A DNA stretch of 7,139 nucleotides, taken from assembly GCA_031363085.1 (NCBI GenBank), contig JANLTU010000184.1, positions 1 to 7,139 on the forward strand. Reading direction: 5' to 3'. Below, piece by piece: positions 1-6,559 of the stretch. Position numbers and translations under genes: made by a program. Each line of letters begins with the position of its first letter. Within the stretch, counting starts at the first letter, position 1. Origin of the DNA: UBA6921 sp031363085. Its GTDB lineage: Bacteria > Pseudomonadota > Gammaproteobacteria > SG8-11. The notes under the pieces were generated by a model. That model worked only from the letters and a program-made list of their open reading frames with translations. It ran no database searches and was not told where the DNA came from.

Positions 1-1815
1 TTGCGCCAAGTGGCCGGCAGCGCTGTAGCTGGCGCGGGTAACCACATTGGGAATGCTGGCCAGCAAGCCGCGCGCATTGTAGCGGTAACTCACGCGTGCG
101 CCGTCGGGATAGGTCAGCGCCGTGGGCCGGTCCAGCGCGTCGTAGTTGTTGCTGGTTACGAAATACGGCGAGGGATTAATGCCCGGCGCGCTAAATTGCC
201 TGGCTTGCCAGCCGGTTCGTCCGCGCGCATCGTAAGAATGATGCACCTCGCCGGATAAATCGTGCACCCAAGCCAAGCGGCCCAAGGTGTTCTCGGCCAA
301 CAGCCGGTCTGCGCCGATCACGCCCTGTGCTTGATCGTAATGGTAAGCAACGTCGGGCGCGCCTGCGGGCACGCTGCCGATATCGGCACGCGGCGTGGCG
401 ATGTAGTACTCGCCCGTGATGCGATTCGCGCCGTCATATTGGAAGACGGTTTCCTGCCCTTGGGCGTCGATGCGATACGCTTGATTACCCGCTGCGTCAT
501 AGCCATAAGTGGTGCTGCCACGATCCGGGTCGCTGCTATGAATTTCGCGGCTCAAACCGTCGTAAACGGAAGTCCGGGTATTGCCTTGCGCATCTTGCAA
601 CACCAGCAGATTGCCCAACACGTCATAGCCATAGCGCGTGCTCCACGCGGTCAGTGGGCCCGCCGCACCGTCGTCCGCGAGCTTCACGACTTCGTCCACT
701 TGGCGCAGACGCCCTTCGCCTTCATCGTTCAGCAAGCCATCTTGAATATAGCGTTTTGCGTTTCCATAGCGCGCAGACGCCAAGTTGGTTTGCTCTTCGT
801 CTCTGACGACTTTTGCCAGCGGCAGGTAAACAGTCTCGGTGTAAGCAAGCGGGCCGCCGCCGGGCTGAATGATATTCACCACGCGCCCTAACGCGTCATA
901 CCGGTTTTGGGTAACCTCTGCGTTGAGTGCGGGGTCTTGGAAATCGAGCGTTCCGCTGTCGAAATACGGCTGGTACGCCTTGTAGAGTCCGCGGCGCGCG
1001 TTATAGTCCGCCACGTCTGTCACCACGATCTGCCCCGGCGCTTCACCTTCGGCACGGGTCATCCGCTTGCGTTTAAGCCCGTCGAAATAGCTGCGCGCGT
1101 CGACGCTGCCGGCAACGCCGGAAGTTTCGCGCTGATGGGTTTCCACCCAGTTGACGATGCGGCCATCCGCCAGTGTGTGCGCCAAAACATAGTCGTAACT
1201 GAGCGTGGGCAACAGCAGACTGTCGCCGGGTTTAACGATGCCGGTAAGCCTGCCGTGAGTGTCGTAACTGTAGAGGGTGAATTGCCCATTGAAATCGGTC
1301 GACTGCGTCATGACGCCGTAACCGGCGTCATAGCTCGCCTCGGCGACCAGGGCCGCACCGCCGGTGTGGATGGTTTCGCGCACCGGAAAAGTCTGAAACG
1401 CCGTGTCGTACACCACGTCGCTTGCGTGGCCCGCAGCACTTCCCCACAAAGGGCCATAGCTTGTGATTAAGTTGCCCCACAGGTCGTAACGATTGCGCAC
1501 GCTTTGCACGTAGCCGCTCGGCGCCGCAGGGTCGTACCAATCGCGCACCAGGGTGAGATCGCCGTGACTCACGCTGCCCAAGCCGACACCGGCAAAACTT
1601 TCGTCGTCGTAAAACCGCTGTTGTTGGGAATAGACGCGCCCGCTTGGGTCGAGCACTTTGCGCTCGACCAATTGATTCAGTATCCACGCCGCCTGGCCGC
1701 TGCCGAATGCGGCGCTGTAAGTCGCTTCGGTGACGCGCCCGCCCACCCAGGCCGGATCGTCGGTGCGGCCGTGTTCCACGTTGCGCGTGAGATTGCCCGC
1801 GTTGTCGTAGTCGTA
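1..1815 (-). repeat. YD/Rhs repeat region
   Basis: From residue about 850 the protein becomes a series of YD repeats: YDYDNAGNL (850), YDLWGNL (959), YDTHGRL (1033) and YDALGRV (1155). Four units at exact 21-residue spacing follow, with tyrosines at 1246, 1267, 1288 and 1309, then YDARGR (1377), YDALDRP (1407) and YNARG (1428). Such repeats form the beta-sheet shell that encapsulates the C-terminal toxin in TcB-TcC and Rhs proteins. No Rhs core box or protease motif is reached before the left edge, so the region continues outside. Confidence 0.92.
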
Positions 1816-4362
1816 GTTCCACTGCAACAGCACCGGAACGGCGCTGCCTTTTTCGATCACCGCACGCACGCGCGCAACCTGCGCGGGAAACATCACCGCG
1901 CGTGCGTCGCCGGGCTGGCCGGGAATGAGTAGGCGCGCTTCCCACTGGTAATCGTCGCGCCAGAAAACTTCGCCGGCGTCATTGCGCGTTTCCTTGGCCA
2001 GCAGCTTTCCCTTTAGCGCCTTGGCGCCGATGCCGGTATGAAACTGCTGCACGGTCAGCAGACTCGGTGCACCTTGCGCATCGTCGCCGACGGCTTTGTG
2101 TTCGGCTGCGGCGAAACCGCGAAACTCGCGCTCCAAGCCGTCGTAATGGCCATCGTGGTAAGCGTATTGGTTCACCAGATTCTGGGCATCAAAACCGCTG
2201 CGCACCTCGGTTTTCGCGACCACCTGAAAGGGTACCGGCACGCCTTTGACCCATGGGCGGCCGACGGCGCGGTCGCGCACCATTTCCTGCACGATGGAGC
2301 GGTAGCTGAGCGTGGTCGTCGCGCCGATGCCATTGCGTATGGTTTTCAGTTGATACGGCTGTTCCCCCGGCGCAAAGTCGACGAACGAAAACGCGGGCGC
2401 CCCGGTGCCCACGACGTTCCAAAGCAAATCGATGGAACCGTTGCCGTTGACATCCGCAGTGCGGTAGGCAGTATTCGCCGAACTTGCAAACGGCGGTCCG
2501 TTAACAATCACGAACGGAGAAAATCGCCCGCGACTGTGATTGACGCTCTGCAAACCCAAATTGGTCCACACCATCAGCCGGCTGCCAAACACATACACCA
2601 CGTCGCTGCGGCCGTCGCCGTTGATGTCCATCAAAAACACATTGGCGTCGTTGTAAATGCCCACCGGTGCGCCGTCCATGATCACCGCCGGCCCGAAATT
2701 TCCGTAGCCCAGCGACGGGTAGTAGCGACACAGCCCGTTGGACAGTTGCACCAGATCGAGCAACCCATCGCCGTTCATGTCCGCAAGTTTGGTCGTGGGG
2801 CTGTCGAAGGTGACGAGCGCGTTGGGCGAGCGCGCGCTAAACGGCTTGCTCCACTGGCCGCCCGGTAGATTCAGCCAGACATAGTGCAACCCGCCGTAAG
2901 TGCGCACGATGTCGATGCGCTTGTCGTTATTGACATCGAGCAAGCGCGTGTTGGGATCGGTCAAGGCGAACGAGGGGCGGCCGACAAAACCGGCTGACTC
3001 CCAGCTCAGGGTGGCATTGTTGATGCGGTAATAACGCGATTCGCTGCCAAACGTATCGAGCAGATCAGTTTGGCCGTCGCCGTCGATGTCGGCGAGCTGC
3101 GTGTAGGGCGACGCCAAGACTTGCGGCCTGAGGGTCTGCATCTGCGCCCGCGCCGCCCACTGCGGTGTGCCGCTGGCATCCGGGCCTAAATTCAGATAAT
3201 AAGTTTGCGGGGATTGAAACGCGTAACGCGTGTCCAGAATATCCGGCAGGCCGTCGGCGTTTAAATCAATGATGTCGATATTGCCGTCTTGCAAGGTCAG
3301 CGCGGGCGCCGTGGGCATGCTGCTCGAAACAGTATTCAGCGGCGAAAACGGTACATAGTCGAATTCTGCGAGCGGCAATGCACTGCTGTTGTCACTGCCC
3401 ACCTGGGTCACTGCCGCGAGTAACGACAGCGGCCGCTCTGCGCTAAACGGGTGGTATGAAAAACGGTAACTTCTGACCAAGGCGCCCGCTGCGAGCATGC
3501 GCACCGCGCTCACGCGATAGGCGGTTTCGATGTCAAAACCGGCACGAAAATCAGTGACGATGTCCGGCCGCGCCGCGTATTCAAACTCGACACGCATGCC
3601 GCTTGCGCCGCCCGGGTTGTAGTCTATCGAGGCAAGGTAGATTTGTTGGGAGGCGTCGAGTTTTTGGTAATTAAAATTGATCGTGTTGCCGTGGGTATCG
3701 ACCATCTGTTCGAGACACCAGCGAAACATGCGGCCTTGTGCGTCTTGTACGCGCGACGGGGCTACGCTTCCAAATTTAAGCGTGGTGCCGTCGGGCCGCT
3801 GCACGACCCAGCCGTCGAGCACATGCTGAAAACGTAAAAATGCGCCTTCGTTTTCCAGCCGAAACACGTCGTTTGAAACCGGCACCAAGTCTTCGCCGTA
3901 GGCTTCGTTGCCCAGATAAACATAGGTATCGAACTCCTCGAACTCGTCGATTTGCCCGTTCCCGTTGTTGTCGATGCCATCGCCGGTGGGCCAATCGCTG
4001 TAATACGGCAAGCGCTTGTCGGTGCGGCGTTGAATGGAGGGAACCGAAAAGCGCCAACCCACACCGAACATGGCGCTGCCGAATCCGCTGTTGTAACTCA
4101 ACGTCAAATCGGGGCTGAACCCACGCCGCCCCGGTGGCGCCACCAGCGTAAGCGCGTAGCTTGCAGTTCCGCTGTTCAATTGCGGCTCGAATGCTTCGCC
4201 CAGCCCGTCAATTGATCCCGGCCCGGACGGCAACGACAACACGTTGGGCTGCACACCCGACTTGCTCACGGCGGCCACATTGTTCAGGCACACGCCGAAT
4301 AACAACACGCTCGCCAGCAATTGAAGCAGAGCCCACTTAACACCAGAGAGAGAGAGATTCAT
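1..4362 (-). CDS. Secreted SpvB/TcdB-like Rhs-repeat toxin protein (TcB-TcC-like), 3' end beyond window
   Basis: The reading frame is open from an ATG at 4362 to the left edge, giving 1454 visible codons and no stop. Domains in order: Sec signal peptide (1-31); SpvB domain starting near LSLPSGPGSIDGLGE (42-56), with FGVGWRFSVPSIQRRTDK and EDLVPV; an EF-hand-like loop (131-142); six FG-GAP/VCBS motifs (366-648); TcdB middle region with NGIGATTTLSY (677 on) and YDGLEREFRGF (740-750); and YD/Rhs repeats from about 850 to the edge. In Tc toxins this protein type forms a propeller that docks on the TcA channel and a hollow Rhs shell holding a cleaved C-terminal toxin. The Rhs core end and toxin tip are not in the window, so the effector is unknown. 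AAGGA lies 9 bases before the ATG. A TcA-like gene lies directly upstream. Family assignment is secure from the motifs; acting as a toxin is inference, since related secreted Rhs proteins can have other roles. Confidence 0.93.
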   Translation of the reverse strand, partial: MNLSLSGVKWALLQLLASVLLFGVCLNNVAAVSKSGVQPNVLSLPSGPGSIDGLGEAFEPQLNSGTASYALTLVAPPGRRGFSPDLTLSYNSGFGSAMFGVGWRFSVPSIQRRTDKRLPYYSDWPTGDGIDNNGNGQIDEFEEFDTYVYLGNEAYGEDLVPVSNDVFRLENEGAFLRFQHVLDGWVVQRPDGTTLKFGSVAPSRVQDAQGRMFRWCLEQMVDTHGNTINFNYQKLDASQQIYLASIDYNPGGASGMRVEFEYAARPDIVTDFRAGFDIETAYRVSAVRMLAAGALVRSYRFSYHPFSAERPLSLLAAVTQVGSDNSSALPLAEFDYVPFSPLNTVSSSMPTAPALTLQDGNIDIIDLNADGLPDILDTRYAFQSPQTYYLNLGPDASGTPQWAARAQMQTLRPQVLASPYTQLADIDGDGQTDLLDTFGSESRYYRINNATLSWESAGFVGRPSFALTDPNTRLLDVNNDKRIDIVRTYGGLHYVWLNLPGGQWSKPFSARSPNALVTFDSPTTKLADMNGDGLLDLVQLSNGLCRYYPSLGYGNFGPAVIMDGAPVGIYNDANVFLMDINGDGRSDVVYVFGSRLMVWTNLGLQSVNHSRGRFSPFVIVNGPPFASSANTAYRTADVNGNGSIDLLWNVVGTGAPAFSFVDFAPGEQPYQLKTIRNGIGATTTLSYRSIVQEMVRDRAVGRPWVKGVPVPFQVVAKTEVRSGFDAQNLVNQYAYHDGHYDGLEREFRGFAAAEHKAVGDDAQGAPSLLTVQQFHTGIGAKALKGKLLAKETRNDAGEVFWRDDYQWEARLLIPGQPGDARAVMFPAQVARVRAVIEKGSAVPVLLQWNYDYDNAGNLTRNVEHGRTDDPAWVGGRVTEATYSAAFGSGQAAWILNQLVERKVLDPSGRVYSQQQRFYDDESFAGVGLGSVSHGDLTLVRDWYDPAAPSGYVQSVRNRYDLWGNLITSYGPLWGSAAGHASDVVYDTAFQTFPVRETIHTGGAALVAEASYDAGYGVMTQSTDFNGQFTLYSYDTHGRLTGIVKPGDSLLLPTLSYDYVLAHTLADGRIVNWVETHQRETSGVAGSVDARSYFDGLKRKRMTRAEGEAPGQIVVTDVADYNARRGLYKAYQPYFDSGTLDFQDPALNAEVTQNRYDALGRVVNIIQPGGGPLAYTETVYLPLAKVVRDEEQTNLASARYGNAKRYIQDGLLNDEGEGRLRQVDEVVKLADDGAAGPLTAWSTRYGYDVLGNLLVLQDAQGNTRTSVYDGLSREIHSSDPDRGSTTYGYDAAGNQAYRIDAQGQETVFQYDGANRITGEYYIATPRADIGSVPAGAPDVAYHYDQAQGVIGADRLLAENTLGRLAWVHDLSGEVHHSYDARGRTGWQARQFSAPGINPSPYFVTSNNYDALDRPTALTYPDGARVSYRYNARGLLASIPNVVTRASYSAAGHLAQ
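2083..2355 (-). other. TcdB toxin middle region
   Basis: Residues about 670-760 carry the signature joining the propeller to the Rhs shell in TcdB and SpvB-Rhs proteins: LKTIRNGIGATTTLSY, then PVPFQVVAKTEV, then YAYHDGHYDGLEREFRGF. The last motif is strongly characteristic of the family and supports a TcB-type protein rather than a plain Rhs or wall-associated YD-repeat protein. Confidence 0.85.
2419..3267 (-). repeat. Six FG-GAP/VCBS calcium-binding motifs (TcB-type beta-propeller)
   Basis: Six D-x-(N/D)-x-(D/N)-(G/K)-x-x-D motifs begin at residues 366 (DLNADGLPD), 425 (DIDGDGQTD), 476 (DVNNDKRID), 528 (DMNGDGLLD), 579 (DINGDGRSD) and 637 (DVNGNGSID). They are spaced 51-59 residues apart, each followed by hydrophobic residues and a later aromatic-rich strand such as YYLNLG or YYRINN. 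The TcB propeller that docks on TcA is known to be six-bladed, so one motif per blade is a natural reading. The third motif has K where the others have G. Confidence 0.88.
3937..3972 (-). other. EF-hand-like calcium loop inserted in the SpvB domain
   Basis: Residues 131-142 read DNNGNGQIDEFE, which fits the canonical 12-residue EF-hand loop: D1, N3, N5, G6, I8, D9 and E12. It lies between QRRTDKRLPYY and FDTYVYLG...EDLVPV. As I recall the family, typical SpvB domains go there from the RRTDK motif to the EDLVPV motif with only a short linker. Calcium binding is inferred from the motif alone. Confidence 0.7.
4270..4362 (-). other. Sec signal peptide of the SpvB/TcdB-like protein
   Basis: Residues 1-31 have a short N-region with one lysine (MNLSLSGVK), a hydrophobic core (WALLQLLASVLLFGV) and a plausible signal peptidase I site after NNVAA (V at -3, A at -1). 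The cysteine at 25 is preceded by FGV, which does not make a good lipobox, so a soluble exported protein is more likely than a lipoprotein. Classical TcB and SpvB proteins usually lack such a peptide. Confidence 0.8.
4345..4357 (-). repeat. Alternating CT dinucleotide tract in codons 2-6 of the SpvB/TcdB-like gene
   Basis: Thirteen bases of strictly alternating T and C on the coding strand (six dinucleotide units plus one base) begin at the last base of codon 2 and run through the Leu-Ser-Leu-Ser codons 3-6. Gain or loss of one unit would shift the frame right after the start codon. The present length keeps the signal peptide in frame. Confidence 0.9.
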
Positions 4363-4371
4363 GATCGAGTT

Positions 4372-4376
4372 TCCTT
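4372..4376 (-). promoter_or_regulatory. Ribosome binding site of the SpvB/TcdB-like gene
   Basis: On the minus strand AAGGA lies 9 bases before the ATG at 4362, inside an A-rich run. It fixes this start: the signal peptide begins exactly here and no better start lies upstream in frame. Confidence 0.75.
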
Positions 4377-4383
4377 TTGTTTT

Positions 4384-4436
4384 GGAGCGCCGCCATCCTA
4401 GCCGCCTTCTTCTGGCGGGCTGGAAGCCCGCGCTCC
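4384..4436. repeat. REPIN-like element: two inverted REP-type palindromes
   Basis: A 53-base element starts with GGAGCGC (4384-4390) and ends with its reverse complement GCGCTCC (4430-4436). Read inward from each end, the two 23-base halves (4384-4406 on plus, 4436-4414 on minus) agree at about 17 of 23 positions and are separated by TTCTTCT. The right half holds a perfect 7-base stem with a 3-base loop (GCGGGCT at 4415-4421, AGCCCGC at 4425-4431). This matches the REP doublet (REPIN) layout mobilised by REP-associated tyrosine transposases. It ends 21 bases before the start of the SpvB/TcdB-like gene, so it may fold in that gene's leader. No T-run follows the hairpin on either strand, so it is not a standard terminator. 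Confidence 0.65.
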
Positions 4437-4552
4437 CATTAGCTCTTCCTGTACTGATTCCCGCCGCGTTGGTTGACCCACTATTAAACCCTATCAACAG
4501 CAACAGCCATTGGAATGTGTAGACGCCCCCGCTGATCATCGGGCCGGATAAT

Positions 4553-6517
4553 TTACGGCCGATTGGTCGCTTTATGTTTAAAGCGGATTTCGATGTCGTC
4601 CACCTCGTCCACGTTCAGGAGCTGCACGCCACCGTCAATGGAAAATATGGTTAACGTCCAATCCGTTGCCGCGACGCTGCGTTCTTGAAACGCGGTAATT
4701 TCCTGTCCAACGGTGTCGAATTTTGGGGTGGTTTGTTTTAACAGCGAGATGGGCACCGACATGGCTTCCCGATATTTCCAGCTCACACTTTGCGAATCGA
4801 AATACCAGTAGCGCGTCGGATACGGTGTCATTTCCCCAATCACGTGATTGGGCGCCAGCGCAACGCCGGGAGTCTGGTCGCGCACAAAGCTGACGCCTCC
4901 GTACGAAAGTTCACCGCGCACTCGCGGTTCGACACCGGAATGCGCGCCGGGCACGTTGACCATCACCGATTCGATTTTGTCCAGGTAAGTCCCGGCGCTG
5001 CGCAAGGTTCCCGTGGAATCATAGACTGGCCCCAGAAAGAACATCCCACCCGGAAGCTGCAACACCGTACTGAAATTCAAGGCGATAATGCCACCCGCAT
5101 CCATTGCATTTCTTAATCGGCTCCGGAACGCGGTACGCGCATCGACCATCAATCCGGTTTGTGGATCGGGATACTGCTGCGGCACACCGTTCAGCGTGTC
5201 CCGGTACCCAAAAATATTCTCACGCAGCGACAACCAATCCGTTACGACCGGCGTCGTGGTTTGGGAAACCCGCAGCGGGCGCTCATAGTCACCCATCGCC
5301 GTGAGGACAAGATTTAACTCTTCGGCGTTGCGCGCGCTGAATACGTCATCAACACTCCAGGTTTTTTTGTAAGCGCTATCGTAATAACTAAACGTCTGAT
5401 TCCATTTGTACTCCAGCGCGCGCGCGGTAAAAAACAGCCATTTTTGCGCTTCTTTGAAATCCGCGTCCGCATGGATCTGTTCATTTACCATTCTGACGCG
5501 ATGAATCGGATCGGCAAAATAGCGGCTCGCGAGAAATCCGTTCTCTTGATCCATCTGGCGCTCGGTGGCTTGTATCTCATCGACGATAGCCTTCAGGCGC
5601 GCCATTTCCTGCTCCACCAGCAGTTCCGACTCATCGATCTCCAACGCCAGGGTGCTCGCTTGCAACCACCAGGTTTTGATCTGCGCCGCGCTGTCGATAT
5701 CCAAGATTAGCGAGTTGCTATCGTTGATGGTGGCGCGCTCGTCCGCCGCCAGACGCTCTTTCTGCGCCTGCAGATCGCCCACGCGCTTCTCCATTTTCAT
5801 CTCGGCATTCCCTACATAAGCGGAAGTAGCCATGTTAAAAACCCCGTCGATAACACCGGAGACATTCCCGGTCGCCGCAGCAACGATCCCGCCCTTAATC
5901 GCGCCCAATAGCCCACCCGCAATTCCTGCTTTTTTGCGGGCTTTCGCCGCCTTCACGCGCTCCGCCGCAATCGCCTCGGTTAAATGCGCTTGCTGATTCC
6001 CATAGTCCAGCATCACCAGCGAAATCGCATGTTCGATCCCTTTGGCTTTGCCGCGCCGGTCGATTTCAATTTCGATTTGCTGGTGCAGGTTTTCCATCCG
6101 GGTCAGGCTTTGCTCGATGCGGTTGTTGGCGACGCTGATGCTCGTCATTTGCAAATTAACCGCGCTGCCAACGTTCGTTTCAGGGGTCGCGTAACATTCG
6201 GTGGTTGACGGACATTGACCGCGACAATCGGTGCCGGCGAGGTTGCAGCGATGCGCACCGACCAGCGTGAATAAATGCCGGTCGCTGGCAACGCGCCGGT
6301 TTTGATATTCAAGCGCCAAAGTATCGGCATTGGTCTTGAAGGTGGTCAATGCCTTTTTTGCTTCGGTCCGGCTATTCAGCGCCGCAGTTAGCAGTCCTGT
6401 GGTCGGATTACTAAGCATGTCGCGGAAAGAATCGTAAGAATTAAAATACGGATCTTTCACTTGCGACAGCATCAGAAATTCCCGGTCGAACCCCAGCACA
6501 TTGGTTTTGCCTTCCAC
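4553..6517 (-). CDS. TcA-like C-terminal protein: coiled-coil pore region and putative TcB-binding domain
   Basis: A 654-codon frame ends at TAA. From the GTG at 6517: GKTNVLGFDREFLML (3-17); four cysteines (91-108); coiled coil (about 126-195); glycine/alanine-rich hydrophobic stretch (197-237); charged coiled coil (238-260) and a further long helix region (about 290-330); helical FADPIHRVRMVNEQI and KWLFFTARALEYKW (334-372); then a beta-rich end (about 505-652) with YLDKIESVMVNVPG, GELSYGGVSFVR and VDEVDDIEIRFKHKA. This helical-hairpin-then-beta order resembles the channel and TcB-binding ends of TcA toxins, and the next gene is TcB-like. Similarity is remote and read by eye. The frame is open for 13 further codons upstream to an amber codon that ends the preceding frame. 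The GTG at 6517 has no Shine-Dalgarno; the GTG at 6499 has GGAAGG 10 bases upstream. A separate start is therefore doubtful, and this may be the 3' part of one interrupted gene. Confidence 0.75.
   Translation of the reverse strand: MEGKTNVLGFDREFLMLSQVKDPYFNSYDSFRDMLSNPTTGLLTAALNSRTEAKKALTTFKTNADTLALEYQNRRVASDRHLFTLVGAHRCNLAGTDCRGQCPSTTECYATPETNVGSAVNLQMTSISVANNRIEQSLTRMENLHQQIEIEIDRRGKAKGIEHAISLVMLDYGNQQAHLTEAIAAERVKAAKARKKAGIAGGLLGAIKGGIVAAATGNVSGVIDGVFNMATSAYVGNAEMKMEKRVGDLQAQKERLAADERATINDSNSLILDIDSAAQIKTWWLQASTLALEIDESELLVEQEMARLKAIVDEIQATERQMDQENGFLASRYFADPIHRVRMVNEQIHADADFKEAQKWLFFTARALEYKWNQTFSYYDSAYKKTWSVDDVFSARNAEELNLVLTAMGDYERPLRVSQTTTPVVTDWLSLRENIFGYRDTLNGVPQQYPDPQTGLMVDARTAFRSRLRNAMDAGGIIALNFSTVLQLPGGMFFLGPVYDSTGTLRSAGTYLDKIESVMVNVPGAHSGVEPRVRGELSYGGVSFVRDQTPGVALAPNHVIGEMTPYPTRYWYFDSQSVSWKYREAMSVPISLLKQTTPKFDTVGQEITAFQERSVAATDWTLTIFSIDGGVQLLNVDEVDDIEIRFKHKATNRP
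4562..5005 (-). other. Putative TcB-binding-like beta-rich C-terminal domain
   Basis: Residues 505-652 begin with AGTYLDKIESVMVNVPG, reminiscent of the RIKSVSVTIP strand opening the TcA TcB-binding domain. They end with WTLTIFSIDGG and DDIEIRFKHKA, reminiscent of the closing WRLELP and SDVILHLRYTA strands. The comparison is from memory of the family and should be tested with profile and structure searches. Confidence 0.5.
5807..5929 (-). other. Hydrophobic Gly/Ala-rich hairpin between coiled coils (candidate membrane-inserting tip)
   Basis: Residues 197-237 run AGIAGGLLGAIKGGIVAAA, then GNVSG, then VIDGVFNMATSAYVG. They are preceded by the basic stretch VKAAKARKK and followed by KMEKRVGDLQAQKERLAADE. 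Two amphiphilic segments joined by a short turn at the apex of a coiled-coil hairpin is the layout expected of pore-forming helical toxins, including the TcA channel tip. The role is inferred from layout only. Confidence 0.55.
6194..6247 (-). other. Four-cysteine cluster in the TcA-like protein
   Basis: Residues 91-108 follow the pattern C-x6-C-x3-C-x5-C (C91, C98, C102, C108), just before the first coiled coil. They are the only cysteines in the 654 codons. Two disulfides outside the cytoplasm, or a metal site, are both possible. Confidence 0.8.
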
Positions 6518-6556
6518 CCACCCGCGCGCGGCGGATAACTGTGTTAAAGCGTGCGA

Positions 6557-6559
6557 CTA
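6557..6559 (-). other. In-frame amber codon between two segments of the TcA-like frame
   Basis: A TAG at 6559-6557 ends the upstream frame after LQQSVQR. The same phase then stays open for 667 codons down to the TAA at 4553, with protein-like sequence immediately after the stop (SHALTQLSAARGWVEGKTN). A single C-to-T change in a CAG codon would produce this stop. Confidence 0.9.

Larger units (their letters stand above)
4363..4552. other. Intergenic spacer between the TcA-like and TcB-like genes
   Basis: The 190 bases contain the REPIN-like element and the ribosome binding site nearest the downstream gene. In the remaining roughly 115 bases next to the TcA-like stop I see no convincing promoter, intrinsic terminator or small gene. 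The two genes could be co-transcribed across it, but the sequence does not decide this. Confidence 0.6.

Noticed and set aside
1..2868. Several long plus-strand open frames (1-258, 262-891, 907-1470, 1504-1932, 2038-2868)
   Set aside because: They lie exactly antisense, codon against codon, to the Rhs-repeat gene, whose minus-strand translation carries clear family motifs throughout. Their products resemble no protein family I know.
4285..4300. Lipoprotein lipobox around Cys25 (LFGVC)
   Set aside because: Position -1 is valine rather than Gly, Ala or Ser. A standard signal peptidase I site follows a few residues later.
4415..4431. The GC-rich hairpin as an intrinsic terminator
   Set aside because: The 7-base stem is strong, but no T-run follows it in either direction, and it belongs to a larger inverted doublet.
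4398..4439. A 14-codon minus-strand frame (ATG to TAG) in the spacer
   Set aside because: It falls almost entirely inside the REPIN-like palindrome, so its codons are dictated by the repeat. It has no convincing ribosome binding site.
4440..4552. Possible sigma-70 promoter (TGGCTG with TTAATA at about 16 bases on the minus strand)
   Set aside because: Both boxes match the consensus poorly and the region is short. I cannot tell it from chance.
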